From NCBI GenBank assembly GCA_964522015.1, contig CAZFST010000027.1:1-64000 (forward strand): a stretch of 64,000 bases of DNA, given 5' to 3'. Position 1 is the first letter of the stretch, and each line of letters begins with the position of its first letter. The notes under the pieces are model-generated. The model searched no databases and had not been told where the DNA came from. It was given only the letters and a program-made list of their open reading frames with translations. Made by a program: the position numbers and the translations under genes. Below, one piece after another: positions 25,676 to 34,932 of this stretch. The DNA is from QQWI01 sp964522015. GTDB taxonomy: Bacteria; Bacillota; Clostridia; Peptostreptococcales; Acidaminobacteraceae.

Positions 25676-26689
25676 ATGGTCACACTCAAGAATGTTGCCA
25701 AAATTGCTGGAGTTTCAATCAAGACCGTTTCCAGGGTGATTAATAATAATGGAGAGGTGTCTGATGAAACCCGCCAACGCGTCCAACAAATAATAAATGA
25801 GCTGGGCTACTATCCCAACATGATGGCTCGCAGCTTGGTCAATGGTCGTTCGAATACTGTCGGGCTGGTTATTCAGCACTCAGCGGGTTATATTTTTTCG
25901 CACCCATTTTTTAATGAAGTTCTTCGCGGTATCGCAGAAACATTAACCGATCACAATCTCAATTTACTTCTTCATCTTGCCAAGAAAGACACTCCTTACT
26001 CGCAGTTGTATTTTCAACGTCGTGTAGATGGCCTGATTTTTATGAGCACTCCGATAGGTGATGTTAATCTTGACGAATTATTGGAAAGCAAAATCCCGTG
26101 TGTATTCACTTGCCGAATTTCAGAAGAAGATAACGCCACTTATTGGGTAGACTCTGATTTCTCTGATGGAGAGGCACAAGCAACAGAGCATCTGATTTCA
26201 TTGAATCATCACCGCATCGGGCTTTTAGCTGGTCCTCGCAATCTAGTTTCCGTCCAATTACGCGTGAAGGGGTATGAACAGACGCTCACCAAAAATGGGA
26301 TAGCAGTGGATGAGTCGCTTGTACATTACCTTGATTTTTCATCTGCAGCCGGGCGTGACCATATTTTAAAACTCATGGCATCCCCAAACCCTCCAACAGC
26401 CATATTATGTGGCGATGATATGATCGCAATCGGCGTCATTCAGGGATTACAAGAAGCAGGATGGCGTGTACCGCAAGATGTCTCGGTGATTGGATTTGAT
26501 GATATCGATCTGGCGCGCTATTCTTTTCCTCCGCTTACCACCGTCCGACAAGATGCATTTATCAAAGGGCAGATCGCCGCAAAGACCCTCGTCCACATGA
26601 TGACCCAAGGAATTGAGGAAAACCCTTTCCAACATACTCTTCCAACCCGGCTCATTATTCGGGATTCAACTGCAGTTGCGATCCGCTGA
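25676..26689 (+). CDS. LacI family transcriptional regulator
   Basis: The 337-residue protein begins with a canonical LacI helix-turn-helix (VTLKNVAKIAGVSIKTVSRVIN, residues 2-23) and hinge helix 'YYPNMMARSLVNGRSNTVG'. A periplasmic-binding-like sensor domain with 'DGLIFMSTP', 'HRIGLLAGP' and 'DVSVIGFDDIDLARYSFPPLTTV' follows. It lies 90 bases before the sugar-binding protein gene of an ABC transporter and behind a palindromic LacI operator, so it most likely represses itself and the transporter until the sugar is present. The ribosome site is weak. Confidence 0.92.
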   Translation: MVTLKNVAKIAGVSIKTVSRVINNNGEVSDETRQRVQQIINELGYYPNMMARSLVNGRSNTVGLVIQHSAGYIFSHPFFNEVLRGIAETLTDHNLNLLLHLAKKDTPYSQLYFQRRVDGLIFMSTPIGDVNLDELLESKIPCVFTCRISEEDNATYWVDSDFSDGEAQATEHLISLNHHRIGLLAGPRNLVSVQLRVKGYEQTLTKNGIAVDESLVHYLDFSSAAGRDHILKLMASPNPPTAILCGDDMIAIGVIQGLQEAGWRVPQDVSVIGFDDIDLARYSFPPLTTVRQDAFIKGQIAAKTLVHMMTQGIEENPFQHTLPTRLIIRDSTAVAIR

Positions 26690-26778
26690 ATCTAAACAAG
26701 AGAGGAGGTTCCCTTACAAAACACTCCGTTCAGCTACCTATTTTTCTATTGATTCAACATCCAGAGAAGGAGATCCGC

Positions 26779-28212
26779 ATGAATCTAAATCTAAAACACA
26801 AAAAACCAGTCTTACACTGGGGACTGAGTGTCTTACTGATTCTTTCATTCTTGCTTACGGCATGCACAACGCCACAAAGCACCCCCAGCCCGACAACCGC
26901 GCCATTGCCTACAGCGCCTGAAGCGGAGGCGGTACCTACCGCGGCGGTGGTACCTACTGCCACCGAGGAACCCAAACCCTTGCCGCCCATCACCATCCTG
27001 ATTAACGAATCCCCATGGTATGCAGGGTTTGAAGCTTTGGTCAATAAGTATATAGCGGAGACCGGCAACGAGGTCGTCTTGAACCGTACACCGTTCAATG
27101 GCATGCTCGAGAAATCGCGTAATGCAGTGCAGGCATCAGAAAGCGAGTTCGACATTCTCACGTTGAACGAGCAATGGTACATGCAATTCTACGCGGATGG
27201 GTTAGTGACTCCAATCAAGGAAATTGACCCGGCTTTCGAACTTGATCCTCAGATCATTGAATACGAATGGGCCACCCGGTGGGATCCTGCCTTAGGTTAT
27301 TCGACCCAAAACGGTGAAATCTACGGCTTGCCCATCAATGGCAACATCATGCTCTTTTTCTACCGCAAAGATCTGTTTGATGCCCAGGGCCTCGCTGCGC
27401 CAAAAACGTGGGACGACGTTTTAGCTGCTGCCCAGAAACTCAATGCTCCCCCGGATTTATCCGGTTACGTAGTGCGCGCCAACCCACCGAACTGGGAATT
27501 CCAGGCGTTTCTTGCAAGCTACGGCGGCAGCATTATCAAGCTGGACGAACAGACCGGCGAATGGGAAGTAACCTTCAACAGCCCGGAAGCTCTGCAAGCC
27601 CTCAATACCTGGCTAAAACTAGGTGTCGAGTATGGCCCGGCTAACTACCCGGATAATGGACAGGCAGAAATGGATGCTCTGATGGCGAGCGGGAAAGCTG
27701 CGCAATTGGTACTGGTAGGTGCTGTTGCTACAGACTTCGACAATCCCGAGAAATCCATCGTTCAGGGTAAGGTGGCGGCAATACCAGTTCCCGGGGCGAC
27801 TGTTGGATCAAATGCCACCATGTCAGGGATTTGGGTTATGGGCATTCCGCACAACCTGCCTGACGACCGCAAGCAGGCTGCTCTGGCTTTCCTCAATTGG
27901 GCGTTGACCAAAGACGCACAATTATTCTATGCGCAATCTGGCTCCATTCCTGTGCGTCAGGATGTCTATGAAGAGATGGCTAACGATCCCAAAGTGGGTT
28001 GGTGGATGAAAGCCATGGCCGACAGCACCGCCTTCATTCACGCCCAACCGCGTCTGGCGGAGACGCCTCAGATCATAGAAGTCATTGATCGTCGTCTCAA
28101 GCAAGTGTTGATTGCAGAAGCCACACCCGAACAAACACTAGTGGAAGCTGCAAAAGAAATTCACAAAATCCTGACAGATGCAGGATACAAGGTTAAACCT
28201 CTCGCTGAGTAG
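26779..28212 (+). CDS. Sugar ABC transporter substrate-binding lipoprotein
   Basis: The protein has 477 residues from the ATG at 26779, which has aaggag 6 bases upstream. A lipoprotein signal ends in LLTAC (Cys29), followed by a low-complexity Thr/Pro/Ala linker (30-70). The rest is a family 1 extracellular solute-binding protein with 'FDILTLNEQWYMQFYADGLV' and 'YGLPINGNIMLFFYRKDLF'. It captures a carbohydrate outside the membrane and passes it to the two permeases downstream. The hairpin after its stop should raise its expression over that of the permeases. Confidence 0.9.
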   Translation: MNLNLKHKKPVLHWGLSVLLILSFLLTACTTPQSTPSPTTAPLPTAPEAEAVPTAAVVPTATEEPKPLPPITILINESPWYAGFEALVNKYIAETGNEVVLNRTPFNGMLEKSRNAVQASESEFDILTLNEQWYMQFYADGLVTPIKEIDPAFELDPQIIEYEWATRWDPALGYSTQNGEIYGLPINGNIMLFFYRKDLFDAQGLAAPKTWDDVLAAAQKLNAPPDLSGYVVRANPPNWEFQAFLASYGGSIIKLDEQTGEWEVTFNSPEALQALNTWLKLGVEYGPANYPDNGQAEMDALMASGKAAQLVLVGAVATDFDNPEKSIVQGKVAAIPVPGATVGSNATMSGIWVMGIPHNLPDDRKQAALAFLNWALTKDAQLFYAQSGSIPVRQDVYEEMANDPKVGWWMKAMADSTAFIHAQPRLAETPQIIEVIDRRLKQVLIAEATPEQTLVEAAKEIHKILTDAGYKVKPLAE

Positions 28213-28220
28213 TTCCTTAT

Positions 28221-28256
28221 AAAAGGGGCTGATGGCTGATGTCGTTTGCCCCTTTT
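28221..28256 (+). terminator. Attenuating hairpin between binding-protein and permease genes
   Basis: Bases 28221-28229 (aaaaggggc) and 28248-28256 are perfect inverted repeats of 9 bases, with an 18-base loop and pyrimidine-rich sequence after. Hairpins here often protect or partly terminate mRNA so that the binding protein is made in excess. Confidence 0.6.
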
Positions 28257-28373
28257 CTTCAATTATTTGTGTTGGTATCCCGTTTCCAAAGGTTTATAAC
28301 GACAGACCTGTTTTGTTCAAACGTTTGGGATTTACAGCACCCGGTGAGTTAGTAACCATTTTTGGAGATCGTC

Positions 28374-29303
28374 ATGCAGACTTCTATTGGTTTAATTCCA
28401 GCTGCCAGGCCACCCGGATGGAAGGCGCGCTTAAGTAACTTTATAGACCGCACATTTCAATATTGGACCATTGCACCCCTGGTGATCACCCTCGTCCTGT
28501 TGGTGGCCTATCCTACCTTCCAATTGTTCCGTATGAGCGTTTCGGAAGTTGATATTGTCAAGGGAGAGACGGTATGGACATTTGTAGGATTAAAACATCT
28601 TGAGACGGCACTGCAAGATCAGGTAGTGCCGATCGCCATGCGCAATACCCTTGTTTTTGTAGTAGCGGTTGTAATCATAGAAACCATCCTGGCGATGGTT
28701 ATCGCTCTCCTGGTTAGTCGCAGCCACCATCTGGTAGGTTTATACCGTACCGTTCTTCTGATTCCGCTTCTGGTTCCGCCCATTGCGATTGGTACCATGT
28801 GGCGTTTAATGTATGACTATAACTACGGTTTTATTAACCAGGTTTTTCATTTATTTAACATTCCCGGTCAGATCTGGACGTCAAATCCAGATTTGGCTTT
28901 GCCTGCAATCATCCTGGTAGATTTGTGGCACTGGACCAGTTTTATGTTCCTGATCATCCTGGCCGGTCTAGAATCGCTGCCGCAGGAAATTAACGAGGCA
29001 GCGCGTGTGGATGGCGCATCTGAACCTCAAGTCTTCCGATTTATTACCTTACCTCTCTTACGCCCAACGTTGATCACTGCAGTGATGCTGCGTACCATTT
29101 TCGCCTTCAAAGTATTCGATGAAATTTACCTGTTGACCGGAGGCGGACCCGGTACTGCAACCGAAGTGATTAGTTTGTATATTTACAAAGTATTTTCAGG
29201 GCAATTTAGAATTGGGTATGCCTCCTTCCTGGCATTGGGCCTGGCGGCTGTCATTTCTATCTTTGTTCTCTTCTATCGGCGCCTCGGGCGGCGCACCAAT
29301 TAA
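28374..29303 (+). CDS. Sugar ABC transporter permease (MalF/UgpA-type)
   Basis: The protein has 309 residues from the ATG at 28374, chosen for its ggag at spacing 6. It has six membrane segments and the EAA loop 'EINEAARVDGASEPQVFRFITLPLL', which contacts the ATPase. It pairs with the next gene. No dedicated ATPase gene is present in the operon, so a shared MsmX-like ATPase elsewhere in the genome is probably used. Confidence 0.9.
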   Translation: MQTSIGLIPAARPPGWKARLSNFIDRTFQYWTIAPLVITLVLLVAYPTFQLFRMSVSEVDIVKGETVWTFVGLKHLETALQDQVVPIAMRNTLVFVVAVVIIETILAMVIALLVSRSHHLVGLYRTVLLIPLLVPPIAIGTMWRLMYDYNYGFINQVFHLFNIPGQIWTSNPDLALPAIILVDLWHWTSFMFLIILAGLESLPQEINEAARVDGASEPQVFRFITLPLLRPTLITAVMLRTIFAFKVFDEIYLLTGGGPGTATEVISLYIYKVFSGQFRIGYASFLALGLAAVISIFVLFYRRLGRRTN

Positions 29304-29306
29304 TTC

Positions 29307-30158
29307 ATGAGGAATCACCTATCTATGAAAAAAATCTCCGCAGGTCCTTTTGTTCGGCATGGTTTCCTTATGCTGGTGGTCGTTTTCACTCTGGTTCCGA
29401 TATTCTTTACGCTGGCGACCTCCCTCAAATTGTTCCGGGATATCATTTCCGGCTCATTGTGGTTCACGCCCACACTGGTAAATTACCAGAGATTATTAGA
29501 CCCTTCTCAAAGCAATTTTTTACGCCTCACTGTTAATAGTTTACTGATCGCTGCCGGTACGATGGCGATTGTGCTTATCATTGCCAGCCTGGCAGCCTAT
29601 AGCCTCAGCCGGTTTCCCTGGCGTCCATTATGGAGTGGTCTATTGCTTGGGGTCATTCTCTTTATTCACATGCTCCCGCCAGTGACCTTTCTGGCTCCAT
29701 TCTATTTAATTTCCCGTACGCTCAACATTTACGATACCCCCTTGGCAGTCATCATGGGACATATCATTTTAAACCTGCCCACTGCTACCTGGATTTTATT
29801 GGACTTCTTTGCCGAGATTCCCAAAGAAATAGAAGAAGCGGCCATGGTAGACGGTTCAAGCCATTTCCAGTCACTCACCCAGGTGCTGCTTCCAATTATC
29901 CAGCCGGGTTTAGCTGCTGCAGGAGCACTGGCGTTCATCTTCTCATGGCGTGATTTTCTATTTGCTCTTTCGCTCACCAGTACGCCGCGCGGCATGACCA
30001 TTCCTGTTGGTATTTCCAGTTTTGTGCAAGAATATAGCATCCGATACGGCGAAATGGCAGCCGGCTCTTTCTTCGCCATGATCCCCGCCCTGCTGATGGT
30101 CGCCTTTGCGCAGCGTTACATCATCAAAGGCATGACGCTGGGTGCACTCAAAGGATGA
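29307..30158 (+). CDS. Sugar ABC transporter permease (MalG/UgpE-type)
   Basis: The 283-residue protein has six membrane segments and the EAA loop 'EIEEAAMVDGSSHFQSLTQVLLPII'. The exact start is uncertain: the ATG at 29307 lacks a ribosome site, while the ATG at 29325 has gagga 11 bases upstream and a more typical N-terminus (MKKISAGPF). It is the inner-membrane partner of the previous gene, 3 bases away. As in many such operons, the ATPase is missing. Confidence 0.9.
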   Translation: MRNHLSMKKISAGPFVRHGFLMLVVVFTLVPIFFTLATSLKLFRDIISGSLWFTPTLVNYQRLLDPSQSNFLRLTVNSLLIAAGTMAIVLIIASLAAYSLSRFPWRPLWSGLLLGVILFIHMLPPVTFLAPFYLISRTLNIYDTPLAVIMGHIILNLPTATWILLDFFAEIPKEIEEAAMVDGSSHFQSLTQVLLPIIQPGLAAAGALAFIFSWRDFLFALSLTSTPRGMTIPVGISSFVQEYSIRYGEMAAGSFFAMIPALLMVAFAQRYIIKGMTLGALKG

Positions 30159-30165
30159 TTTTTCT

Positions 30166-31233
30166 ATGACAGATTCTGTTCCTTTTTCCAAGGAAACGCC
30201 TCAGCCAGACGAACCGGTCTGGTCTTATCGCGGTTATCACCTGCGTCCGTCCGAATTTACGACGGCGATGGTGCATTATTACCGCGCCGAAATCCAGCGT
30301 TCCAACACCTGGCGCATGAGGCTGGACAACACAACCTACTGGGCGGTGCTCACAACCAGCGCAGCAATTTCCTTTGCCCTGTCCTCCCCCAATAACCATC
30401 ATGGCATCCTGATTCTGAACACCCTGCTGATTACCATTTTCCTGTGGATCGAAGCGAGACGGTATCGTTATTATGAATTGTGGGCTTATCGCACTCGGTT
30501 GATAGAGACTGATTTCTTTGCGGCCATGCTGACGCCTCCGTTTGCGCCTCACCCGGAATGGGCGGAGAATCTCTCCGAAACATTGGTCGCGCCTGAATTT
30601 CCCATCAGCATGTGGGAAGCCTTGGGACGCCGCTTGCGGCGCAACTACGTCTGGATTTTTCTTGTTATGGGAGTGGCTTGGGCGCTCAAGAGTTACCTGC
30701 ATCCTACCCCCGCGGCGAACTGGGCGGAATTTGTCGCGCACTCCGCGCTTGGACCGATTCCTGGTTCGATCATGATCGCCTTGGGATTTCTATTTAACGG
30801 CGGGTTGATATTGTTCGGACTTATAACCGCCGGGTTGACGCAAGCCAGCGGCGAGGTGTTACCGAAGTTTGAAAACGTCCCGGTGATGAGTTCACTTTGG
30901 CGGGCGATGGAAAAACACCCGGAGGGAGAAAGCCCGTCTCCGCGCAAGAAGAACGAGCGCGTCTCCCGCCGCCGTCGCCGCATTCTGGCGCTGATTGTGA
31001 CCAAAGACCCGCAGGTGGTCTCTGAAAAAATTATCAAGGAGATGAAGCGCAGCGGCACGCTCCTATCTGGACAGGGAATCTATTCGCAGCAAGACCGCCC
31101 GGTTTTAATGGTGGTGCTCACGGTAACGGAAGTGGCACACCTGAAAGCCATTGTTCGCGCCCAAGACCCACAAGCCTTTGTGGTGGTCATGCCCACGCAG
31201 GAAATCCTGGGCGGCGATTTTCAACCCTTATAG
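30166..31233 (+). CDS. DUF2270 membrane protein with C-terminal DUF2179-like domain
   Basis: The protein has 355 residues from the ATG at 30166, just after the permease stop. Residues 1-215 match DUF2270: 'TTAMVHYYRAEIQRSNTWRMRLDNTTYWAV' and 'IEARRYRYYELW', with four membrane segments. After a basic linker, residues about 270-355 form a small alpha/beta domain like the DUF2179 tail of YitT proteins, ending 'FVVVMPTQEILGGDF'. Function unknown. From here on the DNA is clearly richer in GC and in cgc/gcg codons than the upstream operon. Confidence 0.7.
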   Translation: MTDSVPFSKETPQPDEPVWSYRGYHLRPSEFTTAMVHYYRAEIQRSNTWRMRLDNTTYWAVLTTSAAISFALSSPNNHHGILILNTLLITIFLWIEARRYRYYELWAYRTRLIETDFFAAMLTPPFAPHPEWAENLSETLVAPEFPISMWEALGRRLRRNYVWIFLVMGVAWALKSYLHPTPAANWAEFVAHSALGPIPGSIMIALGFLFNGGLILFGLITAGLTQASGEVLPKFENVPVMSSLWRAMEKHPEGESPSPRKKNERVSRRRRRILALIVTKDPQVVSEKIIKEMKRSGTLLSGQGIYSQQDRPVLMVVLTVTEVAHLKAIVRAQDPQAFVVVMPTQEILGGDFQPL

Positions 31234-31250
31234 CCTTATAGGAGGATTAA

Positions 31251-31997
31251 ATGAGTCAATTTCTCACCATGCCCGGAGCGGAGCCGTTTTTGTTTCCCGG
31301 CAAAGGCGCAGGTGTTTTGTTAATTCACGGATTCACCGGCTCTCCCGCGGCCATGCGCGGATTGGGAAAGTATTTGAACGAAACGCAAGGCTACACCGCG
31401 CTGGGCATCCGCCTGCCGGGACACGGCACGCATGTGGACGATCTGCGCCGTCCCGCCTGGCGCGATTGGATCGCCGCCGTAGAAGACGGCTTAAACCTTT
31501 TGCGGGGCATGAGCGACCGCATGTATGTGGCGGGACTCTCCATGGGCGGAGTCCTGACACTGATCACAGCCAGTCGTTATCCCGTGTGCGGCGTGGTCGC
31601 ATTATCCGCGCCATTCGGTCTGACCCACGACTGGCGCATCCGCTTCATGCGACCTCTCAGTCCGTTCATTCCAAAATTCAAGAAGCCGGGCGCGGTTGGG
31701 ATCGCCGCCGAAACCTCCTATGCCTATTATGTGACTCATGCCATCGCCGAAGCGGCCGAGCTGGCGAAATTAATGCAGGAGGGCTTGCCTCAAATCCAAG
31801 TCCCCGTTCTGCTCATTCAATCACGCGGCGACAAGGTGATCGAACCCAACGCCCTCGATTTGTTGAGTGAGCGCCTAGGCACACCGCACAAGGAAACGCT
31901 CTGGCTCGAAAAAAGCGGACACGTTATCACACTGGACGTGGAGCGCGAAATTGTGTATGAGCGCGTCGTGCAGTTTCTTAAGCAATTGGAAAAATAA
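31251..31997 (+). CDS. Carboxylesterase, alpha/beta hydrolase (Est30-like)
   Basis: The protein has 248 residues. The oxyanion motif LLIHGFTGSPAAMRGL, nucleophile elbow GLSMGG (about Ser98), 'IQSRGDKVIEPNA' with the acid and 'LEKSGHVITLDVERE' with the His match thermophilic carboxylesterases of the Est30 group. It likely hydrolyses short acyl esters or monoacylglycerols, or deacetylates sugars. A clear aggagg precedes the ATG. It lies in the GC-rich block with sulfatases, so removing ester groups from an imported glycan is a reasonable inference. Confidence 0.85.
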   Translation: MSQFLTMPGAEPFLFPGKGAGVLLIHGFTGSPAAMRGLGKYLNETQGYTALGIRLPGHGTHVDDLRRPAWRDWIAAVEDGLNLLRGMSDRMYVAGLSMGGVLTLITASRYPVCGVVALSAPFGLTHDWRIRFMRPLSPFIPKFKKPGAVGIAAETSYAYYVTHAIAEAAELAKLMQEGLPQIQVPVLLIQSRGDKVIEPNALDLLSERLGTPHKETLWLEKSGHVITLDVEREIVYERVVQFLKQLEK

Positions 31998-32021
31998 CCT
32001 ATCACATCAAAAGGAGTTCCC

Positions 32022-33359
32022 ATGACCACCGTTTCCGATACACTTCCTGCCGCCGAAGCCAAGCCCGTCAAGGGACGCTGGCGCAACGTGGTGACTCTGG
32101 CATTCGCCGGCATTGTGGACGCAGGCGAAGACCAGGCAATGGCTTCCATGTTCCCCGCCATCCGCACTTCATTGAATATGACCACCGCTAACCTCGGCAC
32201 GATTACCAGCCTGGGCAAGGTGATGGAAATGATTTTTGGTCCCATCTGGGGTATGTTGGCGGACCGTTTCAGCCGCAAGCGCATTCTCATCATCGGCACG
32301 GGGCTGTGGGGCTTGTGGACTTTGCTGATCGGTTTCTCCGCCAGTTACGAGATGCTGCTTTCCCTGCGCATCATCGCTGCCATTGGGCTGGTGGCGCTCG
32401 GCGCACCGATGAATTCCATGCTTGCCGACCTGTTCCCGCAAAAAGAGCGCGGCAAGGTCTTCGGAATTATGCGCATGATTTCCTCGCTGGCGGTCATCGT
32501 CAGCATCCTGTTCTTTGGGCGGCTGGCGGAAATTCCTGAAACGGGCTGGCGCATCGGCTTCATTACCTTCGGCGCATTGAGCATGTTGAGCGGTTTGCTC
32601 TTTGCCTTCTTCCTGAAAGAACCACCGCGCGGTGGCGCGGAAGCCGCCATTTCCGACGTGGCGCAGAAATCGGAAAAAAAATATACGTTTTCGTGGCAGA
32701 GCGTAGCAGCTATCTTCCGCGTGCCGACCAATCTGCTGCTGGTCTTTGAGAAAATCTTTGGCGTGCCTGCCCAACTGACCATCCTGACCTTTGCCGTTAC
32801 CTGGCTGGTGGACGAGCGTGGCTTCCGCCCCGGTCAAGCCACTACCGTGCTGACGGGCATCGTCATTGGCTCGGCATTAAGCACGCTGTTTGGCGGTCTG
32901 CTCGGTGACTGGGCAGAGCGCCAAAACCCGCGTTATGGACGGCTGTTCATCGTGCAGGGTTCGCGCGCCATGATGGCCCTGCTGGGTTACTTCCTCTTCC
33001 AGCAGATGGCGGGCGGAATGATCAACTTCTTCGCGTTTGCCCTGCTGTTTGGCTTGTTCCTGGATATGGCTTTCTCCGGCGCCATCGCCCCGATGATTGC
33101 GGCGGTCAACCTGCCCGAACAACGCAGCACTGCCTACGCCGTTAACCGCCTGGCAAATGGATTAATCCAGGCGGCGGTCGCGGCGTTGGTTGGCGTCATT
33201 GGCAACCAGATTACGCTTACCAACCTGTTCTTCTGGTCTGTGACCGTTTCGCTCGCCTTGAGCGTGGTCTCCTGGTTCGCCTTCTATCCCTACTATCACC
33301 GTGACCGCATGGCGTTGGATGATTTGCTGGCGAAACGCAGAAAGGAATTAGCATCCTAA
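32022..33359 (+). CDS. Major facilitator superfamily transporter
   Basis: The 445-residue protein has 12 hydrophobic segments. The MFS loop-2 motif GMLADRFSRKR lies at about 77-87, and a related GLLGDWAERQNPRYGR sits in the second half. Substrate unknown. The nearest genes are an esterase and a sulfatase, the latter only one base away, so the transporter may move a desulfated sugar or the sulfate product. The ribosome site aaggag is clear. GC content is high throughout. Confidence 0.88.
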   Translation: MTTVSDTLPAAEAKPVKGRWRNVVTLAFAGIVDAGEDQAMASMFPAIRTSLNMTTANLGTITSLGKVMEMIFGPIWGMLADRFSRKRILIIGTGLWGLWTLLIGFSASYEMLLSLRIIAAIGLVALGAPMNSMLADLFPQKERGKVFGIMRMISSLAVIVSILFFGRLAEIPETGWRIGFITFGALSMLSGLLFAFFLKEPPRGGAEAAISDVAQKSEKKYTFSWQSVAAIFRVPTNLLLVFEKIFGVPAQLTILTFAVTWLVDERGFRPGQATTVLTGIVIGSALSTLFGGLLGDWAERQNPRYGRLFIVQGSRAMMALLGYFLFQQMAGGMINFFAFALLFGLFLDMAFSGAIAPMIAAVNLPEQRSTAYAVNRLANGLIQAAVAALVGVIGNQITLTNLFFWSVTVSLALSVVSWFAFYPYYHRDRMALDDLLAKRRKELAS

Positions 33360-33360
33360 A

Positions 33361-34932
33361 ATGACCGCCCATCCCAATATCGTCATCATCATCGCCGACG
33401 ACCTGCGCGCCGATGCGCTTGAGAATCCGCTCGTCCGCACGCCGCATCTTTCCGCGTTGGCAGCGGACGGCGTGATCTTTGCCCAAAACTATGCCGCCAA
33501 CCCCGTCTGCGCTCCGTCGCGCATGGCAAATTTCACGGGCTTGTATCCGCAGGTCAACGGGCATCGCTCGCTGTACCAGTTGCTGCGCCCGCATGAAGAG
33601 AATCTCTTCAAACTGCTGAAAGAGAACGGCTACCAAACTGTCATGGCGGGCAAAAATGATTTGATGACCGCGCCCAGCCTGCGCGCCAGTTTTAGCCGCC
33701 GTCTGGCAGGACCGCAAAGCGCCGCGTTCAGAATCCTGCGCCAGCGTTTGCGCCGCTTGCCTTTTGCGCGTAAGTGGAAAATCCTGCGGCTGGCGTTCCG
33801 ACTGTTTGTGGTGGAACGCAAATCGTTCAACGGCCTGTTCGGCGATGAACGCCTGAAAGAATTCGCGGATGTTCTGCTTATGGCGCGTACTCCCTATCCG
33901 TGCGGACACCGTCTGCATCATTCCTTCTACTTTGGCAAAGCCGAAGCCGATTCTCCCGCCGCACGAACTGAATCGCTTATCTTTGATTCCGCCGTGAAGT
34001 GGCTGAAAGACGCGCCGTCCCAGCCGTTCTGCCTGTACATCGCCGCCAGCCTGCCGCACACGCCGTACCAGGCGGAAGAGCCATACTTCTCGATGGTAGA
34101 CCGCGCCATCGTCCCTGATCCCATTCCCGCCCAACTGGACGACAAGCCGCATTTCATGCGCGAACTATACGTCCGTTACGAGATGGAGGGCGTCACCCCC
34201 GATGACTGGCACGAAATCCGCGCTGTGTATTACGGCATGGTCACAAAACTGGATGAGCAGGTGGGGCGCGTGATGGACGCGCTCAAGGCGCAGGGACTGT
34301 ACGACGACGCGCTCATCCTGTTCCTCAGCGACCACGGCGATTACCTCTGCGATTACGGCTTGCCCGAAAAATGGCCCACAGGCTTTCAGGACGCTTTACT
34401 GCGCACGCCGCTCATCGTCAAGTATCCCGAAAACATCCATGCGGGCCGCCGTGTGGACGGCTTCACCCAATCGCTCGACCTGTTCCCCACTGTATTGGAG
34501 CAGGCGGGGGTTCAAACGCCGTACACTCACTTCGGGCAGTCGCTCACTTCTTTGATGGAAGGCGCGGCGCAGCGGGATGCGGTGTACGCGGCGGGCGGTT
34601 ACGACCCGCGCGAGCCGCAAGCCTTTGAAGCGGGCATCCAATCCGCTGACGACCCGTTGATGGGTCATTACTTCGAGAAACTCAAACTCCAGCAGGACGA
34701 CCCAACGACTGCGGCGCGCGCTGCCATGGTCCGCACGCGGGAATGGAAACTGGTCATCCGTAGCGCTGGGAAGGAAGAATTGTACGACCTGAAAAATGAT
34801 CCGCAGGAACTGTATAATCGCGTGGATGACCCGGCTTTGTTGGAAGTCCGCCGCGAGTTACAGGAACGTTTGTTGCATTGGTATCTACGCACCAGCGATA
34901 ATCCGCATTGGGAGCACGAGCGCAGCATATGA
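33361..34932 (+). CDS. Type I sulfatase, Cys-type
   Basis: The 523-residue protein begins 'PNIVIIIADDLRADALENP', the metal-binding Asp pair of sulfatases. It has the modification site CAPSR (Cys50 to Arg54) in 'NPVCAPSRMANFTGLYP', where Cys is converted to formylglycine, and later 'LFLSDHGDYLCDYGL' with further metal ligands. No signal peptide is seen, so it would act in the cytoplasm. The next gene is the anaerobic maturase that makes formylglycine, coupled by ATGA. It probably removes sulfate from a sugar or glycan fragment. Confidence 0.93.
   Translation: MTAHPNIVIIIADDLRADALENPLVRTPHLSALAADGVIFAQNYAANPVCAPSRMANFTGLYPQVNGHRSLYQLLRPHEENLFKLLKENGYQTVMAGKNDLMTAPSLRASFSRRLAGPQSAAFRILRQRLRRLPFARKWKILRLAFRLFVVERKSFNGLFGDERLKEFADVLLMARTPYPCGHRLHHSFYFGKAEADSPAARTESLIFDSAVKWLKDAPSQPFCLYIAASLPHTPYQAEEPYFSMVDRAIVPDPIPAQLDDKPHFMRELYVRYEMEGVTPDDWHEIRAVYYGMVTKLDEQVGRVMDALKAQGLYDDALILFLSDHGDYLCDYGLPEKWPTGFQDALLRTPLIVKYPENIHAGRRVDGFTQSLDLFPTVLEQAGVQTPYTHFGQSLTSLMEGAAQRDAVYAAGGYDPREPQAFEAGIQSADDPLMGHYFEKLKLQQDDPTTAARAAMVRTREWKLVIRSAGKEELYDLKNDPQELYNRVDDPALLEVRRELQERLLHWYLRTSDNPHWEHERSI

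Noticed and set aside
33217..34152. Long open reading on the minus strand opposite the first sulfatase (311 codons)
   Set aside because: It lies fully across the sulfatase and the end of the MFS gene in GC-rich DNA, has a low-complexity Arg/Gly/His composition and no ribosome site; it is a shadow of the real genes.
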